DNA of 8,574 nucleotides from Ruminococcus sp. (lineage in GTDB: Bacteria > Bacillota > Clostridia > Oscillospirales > Ruminococcaceae), in contig JAAVHM010000133.1 of the NCBI GenBank assembly GCA_014799675.1, positions 1 to 8,574 of the forward strand, in the 5' to 3' direction. A program made the position numbers and the translations under genes. Shown in pieces: positions 1 through 7,040 of this stretch. Numbering within the stretch: position 1 is the stretch's first letter; every line of letters begins with the position of its first letter. The notes beneath the pieces were generated by a model, which did not search any database, was not told the DNA's origin, and saw nothing but the letters and a program-made list of their open reading frames with translations.

Positions 1-810
1 ATATTTACAGGCTCAAAAAAAGATGTACCCGATCCGTACAGTCACGACGAATTTTTTGATAATCTCAGCAGGCGGTATGAAGTATGTCTTTATGCAGGAC
101 CTTCCCACTTTTTTGACAAAGAGATCTATGAAAAATATGCCGTGAACTACCTCCCCACAGATTTTTCTGTCGGGGATATAATAAGAACGCAGAATGCGCT
201 GCTTAAAGCGACAATGTTCAAATGCAGCCCCGAGATATTCAAAAACGCATTCTGGTTTTCAAATGAAAGCTTCAGCAGTATAATCGGCGGAACGGAGGAT
301 ATACGTCCGTATATGCCCGACAATCTTACATTTTACAACAATATCCCGCAGAAAGTTAGTCTGACTGATGAGAACTGCTTTAAGCTTATATACCTTAACG
401 GTCTCCACCAGTCACGAAATGTTACTGCGGATCTTCAGCGGGCAAAGCATTGGAGCATATCCGCCGAGGAAGAGGCTGTAGCCGTAAATAAAATAGTAAA
501 AAAATATCTTGATTATCTGAAAGAATCAGGCGTATACGACAACTCAACCATAATTTTTTTGGCGGATCACGGTTTGAAAGATCGCAACGGCGGAAAATAC
601 CCTCTGCTGATGTACAAGCCCGCCAATGCGGAGAGCAAGGGTATAACCGTATCCGATGCGCCAATATCCCATGATGACTTATATCCAACATTAATTGCCC
701 TTTCTGGAGGTGATCCCGACGGCAGGACAATATTTGAGATAGACGAAAACGAGCAGCGGGAGAGATTTTTCGGGGACAGCAGCGAACCTATAACAGAAAA
801 TATTAAATAA
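1..810 (+). CDS. LTA-synthase/sulfatase-like membrane enzyme, C-terminal part (5' end outside window)
   Basis: The reading frame is open from base 1, so the GTG at 142 is only an internal codon and the gene starts upstream of the window. The 269 visible residues align along their whole length with residues 256-533 of the next gene. Shared blocks include PYSxDxFF, NGLH, AVNKI, VYDNS, LADHG, GITVS, DLYPT and the C-terminal TENIK. These belong to the alkaline-phosphatase/sulfatase superfamily that includes lipoteichoic acid synthase (LtaS) and phosphoethanolamine transferases. Visible likely metal or substrate ligands are the His of NGLH (codon 406-408) and Asp-His of ADHG (565-570). The nucleophile Thr and first metal ligand should lie upstream, off the window, as should the membrane segments. 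By comparison with its neighbour the full protein is probably about 525 residues, with five membrane helices and an outward-facing catalytic domain. Family is well supported; the substrate (glycerol phosphate, phosphoethanolamine or sulfate ester) is unknown. Confidence 0.85.
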   Translation: MFTGSKKDVPDPYSHDEFFDNLSRRYEVCLYAGPSHFFDKEIYEKYAVNYLPTDFSVGDIIRTQNALLKATMFKCSPEIFKNAFWFSNESFSSIIGGTEDIRPYMPDNLTFYNNIPQKVSLTDENCFKLIYLNGLHQSRNVTADLQRAKHWSISAEEEAVAVNKIVKKYLDYLKESGVYDNSTIIFLADHGLKDRNGGKYPLLMYKPANAESKGITVSDAPISHDDLYPTLIALSGGDPDGRTIFEIDENEQRERFFGDSSEPITENIK

Positions 811-825
811 ATTTTCGGGGTCTTA

Positions 826-855
826 TTGACTATTCAGTTTTTCAGCTTTTATTAA
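826..855 (+). promoter_or_regulatory. possible sigma-A-type promoter before the second sulfatase-like gene
   Basis: A TTGACT (826-831) lies 18 bases before TATTAA (850-855) in the 97-base gap between the two paralogues. The -35 box is good (5 of 6), the -10 box weaker (4 of 6). The gap is very AT-rich, so chance matches are likely. No convincing terminator precedes it, so read-through from the first gene is equally possible. An AT-only inverted repeat (AATTTTTT-AC-AAAAAATT, 854-871) overlaps the downstream edge. Confidence 0.3.
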
Positions 856-907
856 TTTTTTACAAAAAATTTCATATATTTTTAAGCTTTATAAGGGGAG
901 AGTTTTT

Positions 908-2509
908 ATGGTAAAAGAAAAAAAAGCAGGTATAAAAATATCTGACAAGACCACGTATGCAATTATTATTTCTTTTTTCGCGGCTTTCAGCACATTCTTT
1001 TTTATTCCGTTTGACCTTTACATTGCAAATTCAACTGAAATGCTGATACCGGAGAAATATGTCATAGGAGCTATTATTGCTGTAAGCGCTGCGGTTTTTG
1101 CTGTTTCTTTTCTGATTTTAAGGTTTACAAAGGGAACTGTGAATTTTATATGCTCTTCCCTTATTTTTGCTGTAACTCTGGCGTTTTACATTCAGTCAAA
1201 CTTTCTTTCCCTCGGTATGGAAGAATTGAACGGAGGGCAATATATTCTGGGAGCCGCAAAGGTGATATTGAACGCTCTGTTCTGGGCGGCGCTGATATTT
1301 GCTGTATTTGTGTTTCATAAAAAGAATGAGGAAACTTATAAAAAAGTTACATCTTATATATCGGTTGCCATATACATAATAGAGATAATAGCCATTTCCG
1401 CATCGCTGGTCGCTGCCCAGCTTGATTCATCTATCCCGTCAGTCACCGATGAAGAAAAAAACAACCTTTTGCAGATCGTATGCACTACAGAAGACATTAA
1501 CACTTATTCAACCGAAAAAAATATTATTATGATTGTCGCAGACAGCTATGATTCATTTGCTTTCGACAATGCAATGGAAACTCATCCCGAAACGCTTTCC
1601 GAGTTTGACGGCTTTACATATTACACCAACACGGTAGGAATGTATTCAGCAACCGAAGAGGCTCTGGCACATATTTTTACCAACAGCGAAAGAAGCGCGG
1701 TTCGACCTTATTCAAATGACAGATTTTTTAAGAGTATGAGTGAAAACTACACTATGAACCTTTACAGCTTTATCCTTGACAGGGATATCTGCGAAAAATA
1801 TGCAGAAAACTGTTTCCTTGCGGATTACGCGCCGATAAAAGAATATTTATATGCGGCAAATGTATTTTATAGATCCGTCATGTTCAAGGCTATGCCCGAG
1901 GGAATAAAGCAGTATTTTCTTGTAACCAGCGACGATTTCAATGAAGTTATACTGGCAGATGATGAGTACACCGCATACAGCCATGATAATCTTGATTTTT
2001 ACAATTATATTTCGGAAGAACCGGTTCTTACAGAGGATAAACAGTTTAAACTGCTTTACATCAACGGCTTGCATGAGCCCCGCAGGATCAGCGCAGAGCT
2101 TGAGGAAACAGACAGTAAGGACGTAGGTGTTGAGGAAACGGCAATAGCTGTAAATAAGATACTGAACAGCTATCTTCATATGCTCAAACAGGGAGACGGC
2201 GATGTATATGACAACAGCGAAATACTTATTCTTGCCGATCACGGATCAGGCTGGAGACTAAAAACTGAAGATGACAGGCGGGCATATCCGATGTTATTGT
2301 TCAAGCCTGCAAGGGCTCAAACCAGCGGTATCACCGTGTCATATGCGCCTTTGTCATACGCGGATCTGTACCCTACCATGCTGAAATTATCCGGAGAAGA
2401 GCCGGAGGAGCGAACTATATTTGATATAGGCGAGGACGAGCAGAGAACAAGATACTATGGAGTTGACGGAGATCGTGTAAGGAAAACATTTACAGAAAAT
2501 ATCAAGTAA
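908..2509 (+). CDS. LTA-synthase/sulfatase-like membrane enzyme, complete paralogue
   Basis: A 533-residue membrane enzyme of the alkaline-phosphatase/sulfatase superfamily, closest in layout to LtaS. It has five hydrophobic helices (about 17-39, 51-73, 78-97, 112-136, 150-170), a short linker, then an extracytoplasmic catalytic domain from about residue 205. Likely active-site residues by motif are Asp212 (in IVADSYD; Glu255 in S. aureus LtaS), the nucleophile Thr249 (YSATEEA), His389 (INGLHEPR) and Asp444-His445 (LADHG). All expected positions are filled, so it should be active. LtaS moves glycerol phosphate from phosphatidylglycerol to a growing chain; related enzymes move phosphoethanolamine or cleave sulfate esters. 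Which applies here is unknown. The ATG start is supported by AAGGGGAGA (893-901) six bases upstream. It is a tandem paralogue of the preceding gene. The downstream glycerophosphotransferase fusion favours a role in a glycerol-phosphate polymer, which is inference. Confidence 0.88.
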   Translation: MVKEKKAGIKISDKTTYAIIISFFAAFSTFFFIPFDLYIANSTEMLIPEKYVIGAIIAVSAAVFAVSFLILRFTKGTVNFICSSLIFAVTLAFYIQSNFLSLGMEELNGGQYILGAAKVILNALFWAALIFAVFVFHKKNEETYKKVTSYISVAIYIIEIIAISASLVAAQLDSSIPSVTDEEKNNLLQIVCTTEDINTYSTEKNIIMIVADSYDSFAFDNAMETHPETLSEFDGFTYYTNTVGMYSATEEALAHIFTNSERSAVRPYSNDRFFKSMSENYTMNLYSFILDRDICEKYAENCFLADYAPIKEYLYAANVFYRSVMFKAMPEGIKQYFLVTSDDFNEVILADDEYTAYSHDNLDFYNYISEEPVLTEDKQFKLLYINGLHEPRRISAELEETDSKDVGVEETAIAVNKILNSYLHMLKQGDGDVYDNSEILILADHGSGWRLKTEDDRRAYPMLLFKPARAQTSGITVSYAPLSYADLYPTMLKLSGEEPEERTIFDIGEDEQRTRYYGVDGDRVRKTFTENIK

Positions 2510-2510
2510 T

Positions 2511-2526
2511 ACCAATTAACCAATTA
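2511..2526 (+). repeat. tandem direct repeat of an octamer (ACCAATTA x2)
   Basis: ACCAATTA occurs twice back to back, starting 2 bases after the stop codon of the preceding gene. The second copy forms the outer edge of the long palindrome that follows. It may be slippage, a protein-binding site or chance in AT-rich DNA. Confidence 0.6.
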
Positions 2527-2604
2527 AAAAGTGCATAAAAAATCAAGCAAAAATTTGCATATATGATTTTTGTGCGGATTTTTTACCTGCACTTTTATTG
2601 GTTA
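2517..2604. repeat. 88-nt imperfect palindrome (long hairpin, MITE-like)
   Basis: The two arms pair in blocks: TAACCAAT (2517-2524) with ATTGGTTA (2597-2604); AAAAGTGCA (2527-2535) with TGCACTTTT (2588-2596); TAAAAAATC (2536-2544) with GATTTTTTA (2577-2585); CAAAAAT (2548-2554) with ATTTTTG (2566-2572). That gives 33 pairs, broken only by two 2-nt bulges and a small internal loop, around an 11-nt apex. It fills almost the whole gap between two genes. The terminal TA on both sides could be a target duplication of an IS630/mariner-type miniature element, which would make the element 2519-2602. It could instead be an RNA hairpin acting as an attenuator or processing site. The pairing is directly visible; the role is not. 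Confidence 0.7.
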
Positions 2605-2632
2605 TTTAGGATAAAGAAAGGATGATTTTATT

Positions 2633-2938
2633 ATGCTTACAAAAAAAGGAAAGGTCATCAGACTGGCGTTTTATCTGATATGTGCTTCTGTATTTATGGA
2701 AGTAAACGCGTCCGCATATATCGACCCTGCCACGACAAGCTATGTTATCCAGATAGCCGCGGGAATTGTAATTGCCTGCGGAACGGGCATAGGCATTTTA
2801 TGGAGCAAGATAAGAAGAAAGCTGTCGAAGAAAAACGGTGAGGAAGCTTCAAAGCCTGCCAACCTGAAAACCGACGCTGACGGACAGGGAACAGTTGTTA
2901 CGGCGGACGACCTGCTTTCCGATGATGAGGAGTCGTAA
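2633..2938 (+). CDS. small secreted or single-pass membrane protein with AYIDPATTSY motif
   Basis: A 101-residue protein of unknown function. Residues 1-28 look like a signal peptide: a basic start (KKGK), a hydrophobic core (about 11-22) and an ASA cleavage site at 26-28. The mature end would begin YIDPATTSY, followed by a membrane helix (about 38-57, ending ILW), a basic stop-transfer stretch (KIRRKLSKK) and an acidic cytoplasmic tail ending DDLLSDDEES. If cleaved, it would be a tiny membrane peptide with an outward N-terminus; the N-terminal helix might instead remain as a second membrane segment. From memory, AYxDPxTxS motifs recur in small membrane proteins near polysaccharide and sulfatase genes, but I know no established function. 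The start is supported by AAGGA (2618-2622), ten bases before the ATG. The stop codon is two bases before the next gene's start, so the two are almost certainly co-transcribed and probably translationally coupled. Confidence 0.8.
   Translation: MLTKKGKVIRLAFYLICASVFMEVNASAYIDPATTSYVIQIAAGIVIACGTGIGILWSKIRRKLSKKNGEEASKPANLKTDADGQGTVVTADDLLSDDEES
2927..2932 (+). promoter_or_regulatory. ribosome binding site fixing the GTG start of the YidC fusion
   Basis: GAGGAG lies inside the last codons of the small membrane protein gene, with an 8-base spacer to GTG at 2941. This supports the non-ATG start and implies coupling to translation of the preceding gene. Confidence 0.7.
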
Positions 2939-2940
2939 AA

Positions 2941-4962
2941 GTGGGGGCGGTCATTGATTTTCTTACCGGGCTTTTAGGCGGAGTTATGACCTGTTGTTAC
3001 AGCCTGCTGAATAATTACGGATTAAGCATTATCCTTTTCACCCTTTTAACAAAGGCTGTACTCTTTCCCCTTAGCATAGTTACCCAGAAAAATTCTATTA
3101 AAATGGTAAATATGCAGCCCGAGATAGATCAGCTTAAAATAAAATATATTGATGACAAGGACAAATTTGCTGACGAACAGCTGGCGCTTTACAAGAAATT
3201 TAAGTACAATCCATTTCTGGACACACTGCCGCTGCTTATACAGATCCCTATAGTGCTGGGACTGGTGGGCGTTGTGTATAAGCCCCTTTCCTATGTGCTG
3301 AAACTGAATGACGGAATTATAAGAGAATTGTGTACTCCGGCAGGAATCTCCGAAGACGGAAACCTTTATCAGCTGGAGCTTCTTGAAAAAATAAAAAGCG
3401 GGAATATTCCACAGAATGTGTCCGACGCCGCCGCTGAAGCTGTGAGAAAAATAACGGACTTTAATATTAATTTTCTCGGCATAGACTTGGGTCTTACTCC
3501 GACATTTTCGGGCAATTACATACTGCTGCTTATACCGCTGATTTCGGGAATAAGCGCATGGCTGCTTTGCTATGCTCAGAATAAGCTGAACGTACTGCAG
3601 CTTGCCCAGAACAACGGTATGAAAATTGCGACTACGCTGTTTATGGTTGCGTTTTCCACATATTTTGCCTTTCTCGTTCCCTCAGGCGTAGGGCTTTACT
3701 GGATATTCGGAAACCTTTTTGCGATACCGCTGATAATTGTTACTAATCTTGTTATTCCTCCCAAAAAGTATGTTGATTATCAAAGACTTGAAAAAGTCAG
3801 GGAGCAGAAGCTTATCAAGGAAGCGGAGCAGAAAAAACATCTGAAAAGAGAAAAGGCGGATTACAAAAGATTTTTTGCCGTAAAAGACATGAAGCTGATG
3901 ATATATTCCGAGTCAAACGGCTTTTACAAATATTATGAGGATATGATAGATTATATTTGTGAAAAGTCGGATATACGGATAAATTATGTTACAAGCGATC
4001 CGAACGACAAGATATTTGACGACAAAAGAGAGCAGATAGTCCCCTACTATATCGCTTCGGACAGATATATCGTTCCGCTTTTTATGAAGCTTGACTGTGA
4101 TATGTGTATCATGACCATGCCCGACCTGGAGAAATACCATATAAAGCGTTCCCGTGTAAGGAGTGACATAGAATATCTCTATGTCTGCCACGGCATCGGC
4201 AGCAATGCTCTTACACTGAGAAAGGGCGCGCTGGATTGGTACGATTCCATGTTCTGCATAGGAAAATATGCCGAGAACGAGGTCAGGCAGATGGAAGAGC
4301 TTTACGGCACAAAACCCAAATTGCTGATAGAGGCGGGCTATCCGCTTATCGATCGAATGATATCGGATTATGAAAAAATGGAGAAAACGGAAAATGAAAA
4401 GCCGCTGATTCTGATCGCCCCTTCATGGCAGCCTGATAATATAATTGAACTGTGCGGGGAAGAACTGCTGAACATTCTTATAAAGGCGGGATTTAACGTT
4501 ATTCTCCGCCCTCATCCGCAAATGGTAAGACACAGCCCGGAATTGTTTGAAAAGCTTCATGAGATCTACGACGGCACATCTGCGGAGATACAGACGGATT
4601 TTTCATCAAACTCTCCCGTTCTTCAGGCTGATGTGCTGATTACCGACTGGTCTGGAATAGCGTATGAATTTGCGTTTACTACAAAGAGACCTGTGCTTTT
4701 TGTCAACACGCCCATGAAAGTAATGAACGAGGATTATGACAAGATAGCGGAATTTCCTATGGATATAACTCTAAGAAATGTTTTGGGCAAAAGCGTCGAC
4801 ACCGACAAACTTGAAAGTTCGGTTGATATCATTAATGATTTTCTTGAGAACAAGGATATTTACAGGGATAATATCATTGATACGCTTAACGCATATGTTT
4901 TCAATGTTGGAAAGAGCAAAGCTGTTTACGGACGGTATGTTATAAAGAAGCTCGGGGGCTGA
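2941..4962 (+). CDS. YidC/Oxa1-type insertase fused to CDP-glycerol glycerophosphotransferase domain
   Basis: A 673-residue two-domain protein in one uninterrupted frame. Residues 1-272 are a YidC/Oxa1 insertase: an amphipathic start, a helix at about 25-48 with YGLSIILFT and Lys38 where SpoIIIJ has its groove Arg, and a charged cytoplasmic hairpin (about 50-90). NPFLDTLPLLIQIP (90-103) follows, then a helix to about 115, an outer loop to about 192 and helices at about 193-212 and 229-272 containing PSGVGLYW (247-254). A lysine/glutamate-rich linker spans 273-314. Residues 315-673 resemble TagB/TagF-type enzymes, which transfer glycerol phosphate from CDP-glycerol to a teichoic-acid-like acceptor. 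Its key sites are His417 (CHG), His525 (RPHP) and TDWSG (568-572) with Glu576. Both domains keep their signature residues, so neither looks decayed. The YidC topology puts the transferase in the cytoplasm at the membrane, where CDP-glycerol is available. Whether the YidC part still inserts proteins or serves as an anchor or lipid-side platform is unknown. Confidence 0.88.
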   Translation: MGAVIDFLTGLLGGVMTCCYSLLNNYGLSIILFTLLTKAVLFPLSIVTQKNSIKMVNMQPEIDQLKIKYIDDKDKFADEQLALYKKFKYNPFLDTLPLLIQIPIVLGLVGVVYKPLSYVLKLNDGIIRELCTPAGISEDGNLYQLELLEKIKSGNIPQNVSDAAAEAVRKITDFNINFLGIDLGLTPTFSGNYILLLIPLISGISAWLLCYAQNKLNVLQLAQNNGMKIATTLFMVAFSTYFAFLVPSGVGLYWIFGNLFAIPLIIVTNLVIPPKKYVDYQRLEKVREQKLIKEAEQKKHLKREKADYKRFFAVKDMKLMIYSESNGFYKYYEDMIDYICEKSDIRINYVTSDPNDKIFDDKREQIVPYYIASDRYIVPLFMKLDCDMCIMTMPDLEKYHIKRSRVRSDIEYLYVCHGIGSNALTLRKGALDWYDSMFCIGKYAENEVRQMEELYGTKPKLLIEAGYPLIDRMISDYEKMEKTENEKPLILIAPSWQPDNIIELCGEELLNILIKAGFNVILRPHPQMVRHSPELFEKLHEIYDGTSAEIQTDFSSNSPVLQADVLITDWSGIAYEFAFTTKRPVLFVNTPMKVMNEDYDKIAEFPMDITLRNVLGKSVDTDKLESSVDIINDFLENKDIYRDNIIDTLNAYVFNVGKSKAVYGRYVIKKLGG

Positions 4963-4981
4963 ATTGTCAAAACAAAAAAAG

Positions 4982-5018
4982 TCAAAACCACCTGTAAAAC
5001 GGGTGGTTTTGATTTTTT
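4982..5018. terminator. bidirectional intrinsic terminator between convergent genes
   Basis: The arms TCAAAACCACC (4982-4992) and GGTGGTTTTGA (5002-5012) pair perfectly. One further G-T and one G-C pair extend the stem to 13 bp around a TAAAA loop. T6 follows at 5013-5018 on the plus strand. On the minus strand the hairpin is followed by T7 (the A-tract just before 4981). It sits between the convergent ends at 4962 and 5052 and should stop transcription from both sides. Confidence 0.92.
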
Positions 5019-5051
5019 GATTTCTTCAAAAGAAATATTGCCGAAATAGTA

Positions 5052-7040
5052 TTATAATATCCGAACCTCCAGCCAGTACATAATGCTTGTCAGATCAAGC
5101 TCTGTAAACTGTCCCGCAAAAACGGACAGCGCAAAGATAAATGCGGATATCCCTATGGTTTTCGATCTGTCCGCATATATCCTGCCGACAAGCATGATAA
5201 TTCCCGCCGCCGCAAAAGCCGCGGTCGTGCGAACCGTCATTATCAGAACAATATAGCTTAAAATACTGATGTACGGACCGAAACCTCGCATAAAATCAAG
5301 GCTCTGTATCGGAGCGTCAAGAAAATCATACCCCAGCGCATTGTTTATCTTTAAGATTTGGATAATGTGTACGGATACGCACAAAACCGCGCAAAGAAGC
5401 ATTACAGATATAAGCTTGCACGCTCCGAGAGTACCTCTGCCTTTCAGGGTTGTTCTTGTTATGCCCCGTATGTCATCTTTGCCGTCTGCCGAATAAACTC
5501 CCGAAACAGAAAAAATTATTCCCGAAAGTATTATCAGAGCCGCCCCCGATGTAGTTTTCGTGTCGCGCCTGAAAAGCAGATCATATGCATACGGCTTTAT
5601 CAGCATTAAACTGTTTCCCGTGCGGCTTGTGTAATCCAATGCGTCGTTCACGTTTTCAAGGATAGGCAGCAAGGCGTTGAGCTGTCCCTCCGCCTCTTCA
5701 AGATAAGAAAGCAGCTTGCCCAGCGCGTTAGGGTCATAGCTTTCCTGCGAAATCATCTTTTCAATTGATGCGTTGAGCATTTCGATAAAATTTTCAAGGC
5801 GTATTTTTTCTTTTGTCATATCTTCGCTTGTCTTTGCTGTAATTTCTCCCTCATACCTTACATACCATTCCCACTCATAAGTATTTATGGGGTAAAAATA
5901 TTCGTATTGAAACGACCGCAAAAGCATTGCGGCAAACATTAAAATTACAATGATACCTCCATGCTGCCGCACCGTCAGCTTATAGACCTCCCATGAAAAA
6001 ACCGACAGACAAGGTCTGTGCTTTTCGGAAAATTTTTTTATCCTTTCAAAAAAATTCTCCACTCCCGAAAGGCTGTCGGGATAAATGATTTCCGCAAAAA
6101 TAATTCCCAAAATAACAGCCGCAAGTATCAGCAGAACGCCGAAAGAAAGGCTTACCCAAACCGCGGAAACGGGTTTCCCGAAAATATTTATATTGCAGTA
6201 TTCGGAAAATAATTTCTTTGATAAAACAAGAGAAAACAGATTGAATATTTTGAAAAAATTATATTCCGAAACAGGCGGTATCCTGCTGGCAATTGCCTGA
6301 ACAGATATAAAAAGCGCCGCCAGCGCATATGACGTTATCGCTCCCGCCGCATTTGAAAGCGCATAAAAAGCAATGGCGGCAGCGGATATCCCGACTATTT
6401 TTATAAGGCACATCAGGAGAATATATTCTCCCGCTTTTATGTTAAAGGGACACAGCATAAATTCAGGTATTGACTGTATCTGCATATTTAAATTCGGCAA
6501 ACCGTAACGGAAAATGACCGTGAGAAAATTTCCTCCGTATATCACCGCCGCCCCCGATAGTGCCGAAAACACAATTACTCCCAAGTCCTTTAAAAACAGG
6601 GACGCTCTTCCCCTCGGCGTACATCTGATCACAGGAAAAAGTCCCTTTTTTCTCACATCTGACAGAGTGAATATCACTATAAAAACATACGCCGCAAAAA
6701 GTATATCGGACAAAAAATTATCCGAAAGAATAATTATCCCTCTGTTGTCCCCCGCCGTCAGCTTTATTTCCGAAAGCCGTCCGTAATCCGCGGCGGTTTT
6801 TTTGATGCTCGCCGCTGTAAAGCTGTTTTCGTCTTTGAGAATAAGCTGTAATTTGCTTTGTTCCGCGGTAAATTCTATAAAATCGGGGTAGGAAGCTATG
6901 TACTGCTCCAGCTCCTCCCCCGACATGGTCACAGCCAAATTATCATCACAGCTTAAATAAAACAGCGAAATGTTCAAAACCGCAATAATTATCATCAGAA
7001 TAATATTTTTCCTGCCGTAAACTCTCCTCAGCTCGTTCAT
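5052..7040 (-). CDS. ABC-2-like transporter permease, internally duplicated
   Basis: A 662-residue multi-pass membrane protein, probably the channel partner of the ATPase encoded just upstream. It divides into two similar halves (about 1-335 and 345-662). Each half has an N-terminal helix (about 11-30; 361-375), an extracytoplasmic loop (31-108; 376-495) and then a cluster of helices. After the second helix each half carries a cytoplasmic GR motif, TPRGR (141-145) and TLKGR (531-535). An IQS tripeptide follows each motif at exactly the same distance (188 and 578). The second loop is longer and has a likely coiled-coil stretch (about 405-465), rich in Glu, Leu and Lys. The ATG overlaps the ATPase stop as ATGA, and GGAGG (7048-7052) lies seven bases before it. 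Single-half ABC-2 permeases usually work as dimers, so this fused form may supply a whole channel. Substrate unknown; I do not recognise a named family. Confidence 0.8.
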   Translation of the reverse strand: MNELRRVYGRKNIILMIIIAVLNISLFYLSCDDNLAVTMSGEELEQYIASYPDFIEFTAEQSKLQLILKDENSFTAASIKKTAADYGRLSEIKLTAGDNRGIIILSDNFLSDILFAAYVFIVIFTLSDVRKKGLFPVIRCTPRGRASLFLKDLGVIVFSALSGAAVIYGGNFLTVIFRYGLPNLNMQIQSIPEFMLCPFNIKAGEYILLMCLIKIVGISAAAIAFYALSNAAGAITSYALAALFISVQAIASRIPPVSEYNFFKIFNLFSLVLSKKLFSEYCNINIFGKPVSAVWVSLSFGVLLILAAVILGIIFAEIIYPDSLSGVENFFERIKKFSEKHRPCLSVFSWEVYKLTVRQHGGIIVILMFAAMLLRSFQYEYFYPINTYEWEWYVRYEGEITAKTSEDMTKEKIRLENFIEMLNASIEKMISQESYDPNALGKLLSYLEEAEGQLNALLPILENVNDALDYTSRTGNSLMLIKPYAYDLLFRRDTKTTSGAALIILSGIIFSVSGVYSADGKDDIRGITRTTLKGRGTLGACKLISVMLLCAVLCVSVHIIQILKINNALGYDFLDAPIQSLDFMRGFGPYISILSYIVLIMTVRTTAAFAAAGIIMLVGRIYADRSKTIGISAFIFALSVFAGQFTELDLTSIMYWLEVRIL

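Noticed and set aside
142..144. GTG at 142 as the start of the first gene
   Set aside because: The frame is open back to base 1, and the upstream residues align with the interior of the paralogue (IFTxS, PYSxD).
854..871. AT-only inverted repeat as a terminator after the first gene
   Set aside because: The stem has no GC pairs and a 2-nt loop, so it would not form a stable terminator hairpin.
1847..2242. Minus-strand 131-codon open frame
   Set aside because: It lies fully inside the well-supported sulfatase-like gene on the other strand and shows no recognisable domain or good ribosome site.
2517..2604. Palindrome as a standard intrinsic terminator
   Set aside because: The outer stem is AT-rich with bulges, and the 3' side continues into GGTTATTTAGG rather than a T-tract.
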